DNA of 64,000 bases from Rhizobium etli 8C-3 (GTDB lineage: Bacteria; Pseudomonadota; Alphaproteobacteria; Rhizobiales; Rhizobiaceae). The notes beneath the pieces were generated by a model that saw nothing but the letters and a program-made list of their open reading frames with translations, was not told where the DNA came from and made no database searches. Location: assembly GCF_001908375.1 (NCBI RefSeq), contig NZ_CP017241.1, positions 4,122,146 through 4,186,145 on the forward strand, written 5' to 3'. A program made the position numbers and the translations under genes. Each line of letters opens with the position of its first letter. The stretch's first letter is position 1. Below are positions 48,319 through 57,722 of this stretch, piece by piece.

Positions 48319-50229
48319 CTACATTGGAAGCGAACCAAAACCCTTGCTGCGCAGGGCATCCGCGATTTCATGCAGAATAGCGGGATCGTCGATGGTCGCC
48401 GGCATTTTCCATGGTTCGCCGTCCGCGATCTTCTGGATTGTGCCACGTAGGATCTTGCCGGAACGGGTCTTCGGCAGACGTTCGACGACAATCGCCGTCT
48501 TGAATGCAGCCACCGGACCGATCTGGTCGCGAATCAGCTCGACGACCTCAGCTTCGATCGCTGCCTTCGCCCTTGTGACGTTTTTCTTGAGCACGATGAA
48601 GCCGCACGGCACCTGGCCCTTGAGCGGATCGGCAATACCGACGACTGCGCACTCGGCAACATCCTCATGCTGTGCGCAGACCTCTTCCATTGCTCCTGTC
48701 GAAAGCCTGTGGCCTGCACAATTGATGATGTCGTCCGTGCGCGACATGATGAAGAGATAGCCGTCGTCGTCCACATAACCAGCGTCCGCTGTCTTGTAAA
48801 ATCCCGGAAATTCCTCGAGATAAGCCGAGCGAAAACGCTCGTCTGCACCCCAAAGCGTTGGCAGACAGCCCGGCGGCAAGGGCAGCTTGGCGACGATGTT
48901 GCCGAGCGTGCCGGGCCGAACCTGATGTCCTGCATCGTCGAGAACCTGGATCTCGTAGCCAGGCACGGGTACGGACGGCGAACCGTGCTTTACCGGCAGC
49001 ACACCGAGGCCGAGTGGATTTGCAGCGATCGGCCAGCCGGTTTCCGTCTGCCACCAATGATCGATGACGGGAACCCCAAGCATCTTTTCCGCCCATTTAA
49101 GGGTTTCGGGATCGGCTCTTTCACCCGCAAGAAAAAGAGCCCGGAAATGCGGTTTCGAATAGCGGCGCACGAGCTCGCCATCGGCATCCTCGCGGCGGAT
49201 CGCCCGGAAGGCTGTCGGAGCGGTAAAGAGAACACGCACGTCGTATTCGCAAATCACGCGCCAGAAGGCGCCGGCGTCGGGCGTGCCGACGGGTTTGCCC
49301 TCGAAGATTACAGTCGCTACACCCGCAAGCAACGGCGCATAGACGATATAGGAATGGCCAACCACCCAGCCGATATCGGAGGCTGCCCAGAAAACTTCGC
49401 CGGTTTTCATTGCGTAAATGTTCGCCATCGACCAGTGCAGCGCGACCATATGCCCACCATTGTCACGCACGACGCCTTTCGGCTGACCGGTGGTGCCGGA
49501 CGTGTAAAGGATATAGAGCGGATCGATTGCCTTGACGGCTACGCAAGGAATGTTCTTGCCATGGTGGAGCGCCACGGCTTCTTGGAAGGCATGGTCGCGC
49601 CCAGGCATGAGTTCGGCCCTCAGTTGCGGCCTTTGCAGAACGAGGCAATGCGCAGGCTTTGATTTCGCCGCAGCGATCGCCTGATCGACGAGCGGCTTGT
49701 AAGCCACGACACGGCCGGGCTCCAATCCGCAACTGGCAGTGACCACGAGCTTTGCACCGCAATCATCGATGCGAGCCGCCAGTTCATTGGCAGCAAACCC
49801 TCCAAAGACCACGGAGTGGATGGCGCCGATGCGAGCGCAGGCAAGCATGGAGAAAATGGCTTCGGGCACCATCGGCATGTAAATGATGACACGATCACCT
49901 TTGCCGATGCCCAACGCTTGAAAGGTCGCCGCGATTGCCTGCACTTCGGCAAGTGCTTGCTCGTAACTAAAGCGTGCCTTGGCTCCACTCATGGCACTGT
50001 CGAAGATGACGGCTGTTTCGGTGCCGCGCCCGGCCAACACATGACGATCCAGGCAATTGTAACAGGTGTTGGTCTCACCGTCTGCGAACCAGCGGCCGTA
50101 AACCCCTTCTGATGGCGAGAAGATCTGCTGCGGTTGCTTGAACCAGGTGATCGCTCTTGAAGCCTCGCGCCAGAATGCTTCCGGATCGCTCTTCCAGCCC
50201 GCATAGACCTGATGATAGCTGCTCTGCAT
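48319..50229 (-). CDS. prpE: Propionyl-CoA synthetase (PrpE type)
   Basis: AMP-forming acyl-CoA synthetase of the propionate branch, 636 residues from the ATG at 50229, which follows GGGGAGGAGCAA. The family start SSYHQVYAGWKSDPEAFWREAS distinguishes it from acetyl-CoA synthetase. The P-loop LYTSGTTGQPKGVVRDNGGH (the R-D-N-G-G ending is characteristic of PrpE), VIDHWWQTETGWPI, and the C-terminal [19 protein letters not shown] are all present. The paralogue acsA lies 2 kb away. It may share a transcript with the PLP-homeostasis gene upstream (84 bp gap). Confidence 0.93.
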   Translation of the reverse strand: MQSSYHQVYAGWKSDPEAFWREASRAITWFKQPQQIFSPSEGVYGRWFADGETNTCYNCLDRHVLAGRGTETAVIFDSAMSGAKARFSYEQALAEVQAIAATFQALGIGKGDRVIIYMPMVPEAIFSMLACARIGAIHSVVFGGFAANELAARIDDCGAKLVVTASCGLEPGRVVAYKPLVDQAIAAAKSKPAHCLVLQRPQLRAELMPGRDHAFQEAVALHHGKNIPCVAVKAIDPLYILYTSGTTGQPKGVVRDNGGHMVALHWSMANIYAMKTGEVFWAASDIGWVVGHSYIVYAPLLAGVATVIFEGKPVGTPDAGAFWRVICEYDVRVLFTAPTAFRAIRREDADGELVRRYSKPHFRALFLAGERADPETLKWAEKMLGVPVIDHWWQTETGWPIAANPLGLGVLPVKHGSPSVPVPGYEIQVLDDAGHQVRPGTLGNIVAKLPLPPGCLPTLWGADERFRSAYLEEFPGFYKTADAGYVDDDGYLFIMSRTDDIINCAGHRLSTGAMEEVCAQHEDVAECAVVGIADPLKGQVPCGFIVLKKNVTRAKAAIEAEVVELIRDQIGPVAAFKTAIVVERLPKTRSGKILRGTIQKIADGEPWKMPATIDDPAILHEIADALRSKGFGSLPM

Positions 50230-50312
50230 TTGCTCCTCCCCAGGACTTGCAAGCCGTGCGCCAAGTTTAGGCGAGGGGAGGCTGGACCGGAAGCCCGACG
50301 AAAGCAGAAGGA

Positions 50313-50972
50313 CTAACGCGCGCCGAAAATAGCGGAGCCGACGCGCACGCTCGTCGCACCGAAGGCCACGGCCGTCTCGTAATCCCCCGACATGCCCATG
50401 GAGAGTCTTTCCACTGCGCATTCGCCTGCGATCTTGGCCAGCAGAGCAAAATGCGGACCGGGATTTTCCTCGGCGGGGGGGATGCACATCAGGCCTTCGA
50501 TCGAAAGGCCGAGTTTATTCCGGCAGAAACCGACAAATGCAGGAGTATCGGCAGGCGCAATCCCGGCCTTTTGCGGTTCCAAGCCGCTATTGACCTGGAC
50601 GTAGAGCCGCACGGTCTTTCCCTGCCGTTTCATTTCTGCGGCGATCGCGCGGGCAATCTTTTCGCGATCGACGGTTTCTATCACATCAAAGAGCGCAACG
50701 GCATCCGCTGCCTTGTTCGATTGCAGCGGCCCTATGAGGTGCAGCTCGATGCCGGGCGTCTCGGTCTTGAGTTGCGGCCATTTTCCTTGGCTTTCCTGAA
50801 CGCGGTTCTCGCCGAAAATGCGCTGACCAGCCGCAATCGCGGGGCGGATGGCCTGCGCATCGAAGGTCTTTGACACGGCAACGAGTTGAACCGATCCGGC
50901 AGGACGTCCGGACAGACGCTCTGCTGCCGAAATGCGCGCGCGAACCTCGTCCAACCGCTCTTGAAGTCCCAT
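50313..50972 (-). CDS. YggS/PLPBP-family pyridoxal-phosphate homeostasis protein
   Basis: A 219-residue TIM-barrel protein that binds PLP and balances vitamin B6 and amino/keto acid pools, without known catalysis. The PLP lysine is in VQLVAVSKTFDAQAI (about residue 35), followed by GQRIFGENRVQES, ELHLIGPLQSNKAADAV, and the phosphate-binding C-terminus LSMGMSGDYETAVAFGATSVRVGSAIFG. The ATG at 50972 gives the standard start MGLQERLDEVRARI; longer frames upstream are not conserved. It lies divergent from leuS with a 199-bp gap. Confidence 0.94.
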   Translation of the reverse strand: MGLQERLDEVRARISAAERLSGRPAGSVQLVAVSKTFDAQAIRPAIAAGQRIFGENRVQESQGKWPQLKTETPGIELHLIGPLQSNKAADAVALFDVIETVDREKIARAIAAEMKRQGKTVRLYVQVNSGLEPQKAGIAPADTPAFVGFCRNKLGLSIEGLMCIPPAEENPGPHFALLAKIAGECAVERLSMGMSGDYETAVAFGATSVRVGSAIFGAR

Positions 50973-51171
50973 TATCTTATCCCGACATGTCCGCATAAGG
51001 AGGATGGCATGCACTAGCCGGGCCCGACATTCTTGCCAAGACCCTGTCTGCCAAAAAGCAGTCTTCTGCGAAGGATCAAACGCTTGCAGTGCCCGCAAAA
51101 CTTGACGCTACAGCGGTTTCATGGTGAAGGTCACCACCAACCTCCCCTGATTTTCCGGAAATTCGAATACC

Positions 51172-53802
51172 ATGGCTACCGAACGTTACAATCCGCGCGA
51201 TGCCGAGCCCCGCTGGCAGCAAAAATGGAACGAGGCGAAGGTCTTTGAGACCGACAATGCCGATCCGCGCGAAAAATACTATGTGCTTGAAATGTTTCCG
51301 TATCCATCGGGCCGGATTCACATGGGCCATGTGCGCAACTACGCGATGGGCGACGTCGTGGCCCGTTACAAGCGGGCCCGGGGCTTCAATGTCCTGCATC
51401 CGATGGGCTGGGATGCCTTCGGGATGCCGGCAGAAAACGCTGCCATGGAGCGCGGCGTGCATCCGGCATCATGGACCTACCAGAATATCGATTCGATGAA
51501 GTCGCAGCTGAAGGCCATGGGGCTTTCGCTCGATTGGAGCCGGGAATTTGCCACCTGCGACGTGGAATACTACCAGCACCAGCAGCATCTTTTCCTGGAT
51601 TTTTTGGAGAAAGGTCTGGTCTACCGGAAGCAGTCGAAGGTCAATTGGGACCCGGTCGACAATACCGTTCTTGCCAATGAACAGGTTATCGACGGCCGCG
51701 GATGGCGTTCGGGCGCTCTCGTCGAGCAGCGGGAACTCACGCAGTGGTTCTTCAAGATAACTGATTTCAGCCAGGATCTGCTTGACGCTCTGGATACGCT
51801 CGACCAGTGGCCGGAGAAAGTTCGTCTGATGCAGAAGAACTGGATCGGCCGCTCCGAGGGTCTGATGATCCGCTGGGAAATCGTGCCGCAGACGGCGCCC
51901 GCCGGCGAAACCGAGGTGACGGTTTATACCACGCGTCCCGACACGCTGTTCGGTGCCTCTTTCCTTGCGATCGCAGCCGACCACCCCTTGGCAAAGGATG
52001 CTGCAGCGGCAAATCCAGCCATCGAAGCCTTCTGCGAGGAATGCCGCCGGGCCGGAACCTCGCTGGCGGCCCTTGAGACGGCCGAGAAGAAGGGCATGGA
52101 TACCGGTATCCGGGTCAAGCATCCGCTTGATTCATCCTGGGAACTTCCGGTCTATGTCGCGAATTTCGTGCTGATGGACTATGGCACGGGGGCTATTTTC
52201 GGTTGCCCGTCCGGCGACCAGAGAGACCTCGATTTCGCGCACAAGTACGGATTACCCGTTGTTCCGGTGGTCATGCCGGAGGACGGCAATGCCGCTACCT
52301 TCACGATAGGTGACACGGCCTATGACGGTGACGGGGTGATGATCAACTCCCGCTTCCTTGACGGCAAGCCGACTAACGAAGCCTTCAACATCGTTGCCGA
52401 CCTCTTGTCGGACACGATGCTCGGCAATGTGCCGCAGGGCGAGCGCAAGGTGAATTTCCGCCTGCGCGACTGGGGCATTTCGCGCCAGCGCTATTGGGGC
52501 TGCCCGATCCCGGTCATCCATTGCGACGACTGCGGCGTCGTGCCGGTGCCGAAGAAGGACCTGCCCGTGAAGCTGCCGGCGGACGTCACCTTCGATCAGC
52601 CGGGCAATCCGCTTGACCGGCACCCGACCTGGCGGCATGTTGCCTGCCCGACCTGCGGCAAGGACGCCCGTCGCGAAACGGACACGATGGACACCTTCGT
52701 CGATTCGAGTTGGTACTTCACGCGCTTTACGGCACCTTGGGAAGGTACCCCCACCGATCCGGCCGCGGCAAACCGTTGGCTTCCCGTCGATCAGTATATC
52801 GGCGGCATCGAACATGCGATTCTGCATCTTCTCTACTCGCGTTTCTTCACGCGTGCCATGCGCGAGACCGGCCACGTTGACGTCAAGGAGCCATTCAAGG
52901 GCCTCTTTACCCAAGGCATGGTTGTCCATGAGACATACAGCCGCGGTTCAGGCATGAGCCGCGACTGGGTGGCGCCTGCCGACATCCGTATCGAAGAGAT
53001 CGAGGGCAAGCGCCGCGCCTTCCTGCTCGAGGGAGGCGAGGAGGTCTCGATCGGATCGATCGAGAAAATGTCGAAATCGAAGAAGAACGTCGTTGATCCG
53101 GATGACATCATAGCCTCCTACGGCGCTGACACGGCGCGTTTCTTCGTTCTCTCGGATTCACCGCCCGAGCGTGATGTGATCTGGTCGGAATCCGGTGTCG
53201 AAGGGGCACACCGCTTCACGCAGCGTCTCTGGCGTTTGATTTCCGAAGCCTCCGAAGCCCTCGCTTCCACGTCGTCGAATCCGGCTAAGGATGGCGATGC
53301 GCTTCCGATCTCCCAGGCAGCCCACAAGACCCTGAAGGCTGTCCAGAATGACTACGACAAGCTTTGGTTCAACAAGGCCGTCGCACGCATATATGAGCTC
53401 GTGAATACTTTGGCGGGCCCGCTGGCGAAAGTGGCGGCAGGCGAGGGTGACGTCGCCTATCGCGCCGCTGTTCGCAACGCCGCTGAAATTCTGGTTCAGC
53501 TCGTTGCGCCCATGACGCCGCATCTGGCCGAAGAATGCTGGACGGCGCTCGGCAATGATGGAATGCTCGCCTGCACCCCTTGGCCTGTCTATGACGAAGC
53601 TCTGGTCGTGGAGAACGAGATCGTGCTGCCAGTCCAGATCAATGGCAAGAAGCGCGCCGAATTGACAATTTCCAAAGACGCAGATCAGAATGCCGTGACA
53701 CAGGCGGTCTTGAAACTCGACGCCGTCATCAACGCGATCAACGGTCAGGCGCCGAAGAAAATTATTGTGGTTCCGCAAAGGATTGTGAACATTGTCGTTT
53801 GA
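51172..53802 (+). CDS. leuS: Leucyl-tRNA synthetase
   Basis: Class I synthetase that charges leucine tRNAs. It is complete at 876 residues: an N-terminal catalytic start [14 protein letters not shown], the HIGH motif [13 protein letters not shown] (about residues 44-56), the CP1 editing domain (about 225-420) with [12 protein letters not shown], the KMSKS loop [15 protein letters not shown] (about 629-643), and the C-terminal anticodon domain. It heads the leuS-lptE-holA operon; its last 11 bp overlap the lptE start. The operon order is conserved in Rhizobiales. Confidence 0.98.
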   Translation: MATERYNPRDAEPRWQQKWNEAKVFETDNADPREKYYVLEMFPYPSGRIHMGHVRNYAMGDVVARYKRARGFNVLHPMGWDAFGMPAENAAMERGVHPASWTYQNIDSMKSQLKAMGLSLDWSREFATCDVEYYQHQQHLFLDFLEKGLVYRKQSKVNWDPVDNTVLANEQVIDGRGWRSGALVEQRELTQWFFKITDFSQDLLDALDTLDQWPEKVRLMQKNWIGRSEGLMIRWEIVPQTAPAGETEVTVYTTRPDTLFGASFLAIAADHPLAKDAAAANPAIEAFCEECRRAGTSLAALETAEKKGMDTGIRVKHPLDSSWELPVYVANFVLMDYGTGAIFGCPSGDQRDLDFAHKYGLPVVPVVMPEDGNAATFTIGDTAYDGDGVMINSRFLDGKPTNEAFNIVADLLSDTMLGNVPQGERKVNFRLRDWGISRQRYWGCPIPVIHCDDCGVVPVPKKDLPVKLPADVTFDQPGNPLDRHPTWRHVACPTCGKDARRETDTMDTFVDSSWYFTRFTAPWEGTPTDPAAANRWLPVDQYIGGIEHAILHLLYSRFFTRAMRETGHVDVKEPFKGLFTQGMVVHETYSRGSGMSRDWVAPADIRIEEIEGKRRAFLLEGGEEVSIGSIEKMSKSKKNVVDPDDIIASYGADTARFFVLSDSPPERDVIWSESGVEGAHRFTQRLWRLISEASEALASTSSNPAKDGDALPISQAAHKTLKAVQNDYDKLWFNKAVARIYELVNTLAGPLAKVAAGEGDVAYRAAVRNAAEILVQLVAPMTPHLAEECWTALGNDGMLACTPWPVYDEALVVENEIVLPVQINGKKRAELTISKDADQNAVTQAVLKLDAVINAINGQAPKKIIVVPQRIVNIVV

Positions 53803-54313
53803 TATCGCTCCCAGGCTCGCTCGCGGCGCCGCAATCACCGCCGTCCTTGCGTTTGCAGCCTTTCTTTCCGCCTGCCAGGTTCGTCCACTTTATTCGGAAA
53901 CGTCAGGAGTTGCCGGCAAGCTCGCTTCCGTCGGCTTTACGGACGCAACGACACGTGTCGAGCAGGAAGTTCGCAACCGCCTGATATTCCTTGCTACGCG
54001 CGGCGCCGGCGAGCCTGTCAATCCGGCCTACGAGGTAGAGCTGCATGTGCGGTCTGATGTCGTAGACGCGCTTCTTGTCGAATCGTCCGACAGGTCGCGC
54101 GCAGGTCGCGTGACCGTCAGCGTGGATTACACGCTTCAGGCGACGTCGGACGGCCAGGTCATAAAGTCGGGCAACCGTTACGCAACGGCGCTTGTCGATT
54201 TCCCGAACCAGGAGTTTGCCAAGCAGCGCGCAATCCGCGATGCGGAGAACCGCGCGGCACGTGAAGCAGCCGAGCTTGTCGGCTTGGATATAGCCGGCGC
54301 TCTCGGTCGCTGA
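53792..54313 (+). CDS. lptE: LPS-assembly lipoprotein LptE
   Basis: Outer-membrane lipoprotein that plugs the LptD barrel and guides LPS to the surface. It has 173 residues with a lipoprotein signal: a basic start, hydrophobic [13 protein letters not shown], and a lipobox FLSAC whose cysteine (about residue 28) is followed by QVRPLYSE. The rest has the alternating pattern of the DUF330/LptE fold ([19 protein letters not shown]). The start is a TTG at 53792, 9 bp after AAAGGA and inside the end of leuS. Low similarity to E. coli LptE is normal; the assignment rests on signal, length and place between leuS and holA. Confidence 0.9.
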   Translation: MSFDIAPRLARGAAITAVLAFAAFLSACQVRPLYSETSGVAGKLASVGFTDATTRVEQEVRNRLIFLATRGAGEPVNPAYEVELHVRSDVVDALLVESSDRSRAGRVTVSVDYTLQATSDGQVIKSGNRYATALVDFPNQEFAKQRAIRDAENRAAREAAELVGLDIAGALGR

Positions 54314-54323
54314 GGAAAAGGGC

Positions 54324-55361
54324 GTGGCGGAAATAAAATCTCACGAATTTGAGGGCTTTCTTCAACGTTCGGTTTCCGCCTACCGCATCTACGTCATCTA
54401 CGGACCAGACCGTGGCCTGGTTTCCGAGCGGGCCGGGCAAATAGCCGGGAAAAGCAGCGTTGCTCTGGATGATCCTTTTTCTTTAATCAAGCTCGACATC
54501 GGCGACCTTAACAAGGATCCTGGACGCCTTTTGGACGAGGCGGGTACCATCGGCCTTTTCGGGGGAGAAAAACTCCTTTGGGTACGGGGGGCGGCCAATG
54601 AGAAATATCTGGTCGATGCCCTCGACCAGCTTTCCCAGAAGCCGCTCGATGCAACGTCCATCATCGTCGAGGCCGGGGATCTGAAGAAGGGCTCCCTCCT
54701 TCGCAAGCTTGCCGAAGGCAAGCGCAGCATCGTTGCGATCCCTTGTTATTCGGACGATGCGCGTGCCTTGAATGGCCTGATTGACAATGAGTTGGCACCA
54801 GAAGGGCTTCGCATCACGCCTGCCGCACGACAGGCTTTGATCGAACTGATCGGCGGTGATCGCATCGCCTCACGCAATGAAGTCAGAAAGCTCGCCCTCT
54901 ACTGCCGCGGCATGGAGACGATCGAGGAACATCACGTGACCGAGATTATCGGCGACGCCAGCGCCATTTCGGTCGATGACGCCGTGGATGCCATCTTATC
55001 TGGAAACACCGGCAATTTCCTGCATGCCATGCAGAAGATAACGGCATCAAAGACGGCTGTGTTCCTCGTCATCCAGGCGTGCCTCAAACAGTTCCAGCTT
55101 CTCGACACGATGCGAGCGGAAATGGACGAGAAGCGGCTTCAGGCGACTGAGGTTATGCAGACCCATGGCCGCCATCTGCATTTTCGGCGCAAGCCAATTA
55201 TCGAACAGGCGCTGCGCACCTGGAACGCCGACGCCATCGTCCGTGAAACAAGCAGGCTGCAGTCGGCAATCTTGCAGACGAGGAGGCGCCCGAGCCTGGA
55301 GGACAGCATCGCGCTGCAAACACTGCTGTCCACGACGCTGCAGAGCGGGCGAAGAGGCTAG
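54324..55361 (+). CDS. holA: DNA polymerase III delta subunit HolA
   Basis: Clamp-loader subunit that opens the beta clamp. It is complete at 345 residues, starting with GTG at 54324 after GAGGAAAAGG. The N-terminus EIKSHEFEGFLQ leads to YVIYGPDRGLVSERAGQI, the delta-type remnant of the AAA+ fold, and SVDDAVDAILSGNTGNFLHAM lies near residue 220. It is the third gene of leuS-lptE-holA. Its stop lies 3 bp from the convergent parB stop, so the two transcripts overlap. Confidence 0.93.
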   Translation: MAEIKSHEFEGFLQRSVSAYRIYVIYGPDRGLVSERAGQIAGKSSVALDDPFSLIKLDIGDLNKDPGRLLDEAGTIGLFGGEKLLWVRGAANEKYLVDALDQLSQKPLDATSIIVEAGDLKKGSLLRKLAEGKRSIVAIPCYSDDARALNGLIDNELAPEGLRITPAARQALIELIGGDRIASRNEVRKLALYCRGMETIEEHHVTEIIGDASAISVDDAVDAILSGNTGNFLHAMQKITASKTAVFLVIQACLKQFQLLDTMRAEMDEKRLQATEVMQTHGRHLHFRRKPIIEQALRTWNADAIVRETSRLQSAILQTRRRPSLEDSIALQTLLSTTLQSGRRG

Positions 55362-55364
55362 GGC

Positions 55365-56249
55365 TTACCGCCGCTCGAGGAGCCGGCATATTTCTTCAAG
55401 CTGCTCCAGCGATTTGTAAGCAATACGGATCTGGCCGCCGCTGGACTTGTGATTGATGGTAACGTCAAGGCCAAGTGTATCGGAAAGCGTACGCTCGAGC
55501 GCCAGTGTGTCAGAATCCTTCTGATCACGTGGAGCAGCCGTACGCTGCGGCTCAGATTGCGCCTTGATATCGTTCTGCGCCAGCTTTTCGGCATCGCGAA
55601 CGGACATTCCCTTCGAGACGATCGTGCGGGCAAGAGCCGTCGGATCAGATGTAGGAACCAGTGCACGCGCATGCCCTGCCGACAGGCTGCCGGCCGCAAG
55701 GAACTCGCGGACAGGCTCCGGAAGCTTGAGCAGGCGCAGAGAATTTGCGACATGACTTCGGCTTTTGCCGATGATCTCCCCCAGATCGTTCTGCGTATAG
55801 CCGTATTCGGCGATGAGCTGTTCGTAACCCAACGCCTCTTCGAGGGGATTGAGATCCGATCGCTGAACATTCTCAACGATCGCAATCTCGAGCGCCGTTT
55901 TGTCGTCCACATCGCGGATGATCACCGGAATTTCGACAAGACCTGCGAGCTGGGCAGCGCGCCATCTTCTTTCGCCGGCGATTATCTCATATCGGCTTGC
56001 TGCAAGTGTGCGAACAACGATTGGCTGGACGATGCCATGCTGGCGAATAGAGCTGGCAAGATCGTGCAGCTCGCTATCGTCGAAAAAACGCCGCGGATTG
56101 CGCGGGTTCCGGCTGACAAATTCGATCGGGATAAGACGGTCTGCGCTTAAAGCGCTCTTTTCGCCATCGACGGGCACGGGTTGATCCATTTCGCCGATCA
56201 GCGCTGCAAGTCCGCGGCCAAGACGTCTCTTCGATACATCGTCATTCAT
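55365..56249 (-). CDS. parB: Chromosome-partitioning protein ParB
   Basis: CTP-dependent DNA clamp that loads at parS and spreads to organise the origin region. It has 294 residues from the ATG at 56249. The N-terminal domain shows NPRNPRRFFDDSELHDLASSIRQHG and the CTP-binding GERRWRAAQLAG (about residues 92-103). The helix-turn-helix is in YTQNDLGEIIGKSRSHVANSLRLL (about 145-168), with the linker and C-terminal dimerisation domain after it. parA overlaps in orientation with a 19-bp gap upstream. Three parS-type sites are in this window. Confidence 0.96.
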   Translation of the reverse strand: MNDDVSKRRLGRGLAALIGEMDQPVPVDGEKSALSADRLIPIEFVSRNPRNPRRFFDDSELHDLASSIRQHGIVQPIVVRTLAASRYEIIAGERRWRAAQLAGLVEIPVIIRDVDDKTALEIAIVENVQRSDLNPLEEALGYEQLIAEYGYTQNDLGEIIGKSRSHVANSLRLLKLPEPVREFLAAGSLSAGHARALVPTSDPTALARTIVSKGMSVRDAEKLAQNDIKAQSEPQRTAAPRDQKDSDTLALERTLSDTLGLDVTINHKSSGGQIRIAYKSLEQLEEICRLLERR

Positions 56250-56268
56250 TGCAATACTCACTTGAAGG

Positions 56269-57063
56269 TTAAGCGGCGAGACGCTGGCGTTCACGCTGGA
56301 TGACCTCGGATGCCAGCTGTAGATATGCCTGGCTACCGGCGCATTTCAAATCATAAAGGATCGCGGGCTTGCCATAGGAGGGCGCTTCGGAAACGCGCAC
56401 GTTCCGCGGGATGAGCGTATGATAGACCTTCTCCCCAAGATGGGTGCGGACGTCGCTCACCACTTGCTGGGCAAGATTGTTTCGTGCATCGAACATCGTC
56501 AGTACGATGCCCTGGATATCCAAACGCGGATTGACGGTTCGGCGAACCTGATCAACCGTCTCCAGGAGTTGACTTAATCCCTCCAATGCGAAGAACTCGC
56601 ATTGTAACGGGACCAGAACGGAATGTGCCGCAGCCATGGCGTTCATCGTCAACAGGTTGAAAGAAGGCGGGCAATCCAGCAAAATATATGTAAATTCAAA
56701 GGCTTGGGGGGTCGTAAGAGCTTTGCGCAGCTTAAATACCCGATCGCTCTGCTGCGCGATTTCCATCTCGATGCCAAGCAAATCCATTGTCGATGGCACG
56801 ATCGAAAGATTCGGGACAGCGGTAGGCAACGCCGCCTCAGTGACCCCGGCACCGCCAATCAGCAAATCGTAAGAAGAAAGTTTGCGATCTTTACGATCGA
56901 TTCCGAGACCTGTGCTGGCGTTGCCTTGCGGGTCCAGGTCGACGATCAAAACGCGTTCTCCGATGGCAGCCAAAGCGGTCGCCAGGTTGATGGCGGTTGT
57001 CGTCTTCCCAACGCCACCTTTCTGATTTGCTATAGTAATAATCCGGTTTCGTTCAATGGCCAT
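56269..57063 (-). CDS. parA: Chromosome-partitioning ATPase ParA
   Basis: Deviant Walker ATPase that moves ParB-parS complexes. It has 264 residues, starting MAIERNRIITIANQKGG at 57063. The deviant Walker A KGGVGKTTTAINLA (about residues 15-28), the VLIVDLDPQGNASTGLG segment (about 40-55) and Walker B YILLDCPPSFNLLTMNA are intact. No N-terminal DNA-binding extension is present, so this is the chromosomal (Soj-like) form. It is the second-last gene of the rsmG-parA-parB operon. Confidence 0.97.
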   Translation of the reverse strand: MAIERNRIITIANQKGGVGKTTTAINLATALAAIGERVLIVDLDPQGNASTGLGIDRKDRKLSSYDLLIGGAGVTEAALPTAVPNLSIVPSTMDLLGIEMEIAQQSDRVFKLRKALTTPQAFEFTYILLDCPPSFNLLTMNAMAAAHSVLVPLQCEFFALEGLSQLLETVDQVRRTVNPRLDIQGIVLTMFDARNNLAQQVVSDVRTHLGEKVYHTLIPRNVRVSEAPSYGKPAILYDLKCAGSQAYLQLASEVIQRERQRLAA

Positions 57064-57082
57064 GGCCGCATCATCCGAATTG

Positions 57083-57700
57083 TTAAACCAAGCGTTGGAG
57101 ATTGAAGATTTCGAGTATGACCGAATCTCGCTCGACAACGCTTCGATGTTCTAGCAGATCAAAATGCCAGCGACCACGTGCCTTGGCAATTTCAGCAGCG
57201 TAATCCCGGCCTTTATGAAAAAATGCTCGGTTATTTTCATTGCGCAGCATCCAAGGCTCGGCAAAATCGCATAGTTTGTCGAGATCAGCGAGGGCCCGTG
57301 CGGATATGGCGTCGCATGAGGGGATAATAGCCGGCCCATCCTCGATACGGACCGAATGGACGGAACCGCGTGCGCCTGTCTCTCGAAGGGCTTGTCTGAG
57401 GAACGACGCCTTCTTGTTGTTACTCTCGATAAGATGAACCCACCCATCCCCAAGCTCGGCTAGAAAGATGGCAGTGATCACACCAGGAAAACCGCCGCCA
57501 CTGCCCATGTCCACCCACCTTTTCGGGCCGGGGTTCAGTTGGAAGACCTGCGCGCTGTCGGCGACGTGTCTTTGCCATGCATCAGCCAATGTCGACGGAG
57601 CCGCGAGGTTGATTGCCTTGGACCACTTGCTAAAGAGAGCAACGAAATGCTCCAGTCTGTCTTGTGTTTCACGTGAAACACTTTGACCGTTCAACTGCAT
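57083..57700 (-). CDS. rsmG: 16S rRNA (guanine527-N7)-methyltransferase RsmG
   Basis: SAM enzyme that methylates G527 of 16S rRNA. It is full length at 205 residues. Motif I is [21 protein letters not shown] (in two pieces, about residues 62-82), with [21 protein letters not shown] after it. The codons for VSRET (residues 8-12) coincide with a perfect parS palindrome. Loss of RsmG gives low-level streptomycin resistance in other bacteria. It is downstream of mnmG and upstream of parA, with 19-22 bp gaps. Confidence 0.95.
   Translation of the reverse strand: MQLNGQSVSRETQDRLEHFVALFSKWSKAINLAAPSTLADAWQRHVADSAQVFQLNPGPKRWVDMGSGGGFPGVITAIFLAELGDGWVHLIESNNKKASFLRQALRETGARGSVHSVRIEDGPAIIPSCDAISARALADLDKLCDFAEPWMLRNENNRAFFHKGRDYAAEIAKARGRWHFDLLEHRSVVERDSVILEIFNLQRLV
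57665..57680. promoter_or_regulatory. parS site (perfect) inside the 5' end of rsmG
   Basis: TGTTTCACGTGAAACA is an exact 16-bp match to the consensus parS palindrome. It overlaps codons 7-12 of rsmG (S-V-S-R-E-T) and is about 1.4 kb from parB. It is a high-confidence ParB loading site. Confidence 0.97.
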
Positions 57701-57722
57701 GGAAGACTCTCAAAACGTGTGT

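Noticed and set aside
53951..53960. GACACGTGTC palindrome in lptE as a parS site
   Set aside because: It shares only the central CACGTG and lacks the flanking TTT/AAA of parS; it lies in coding sequence.
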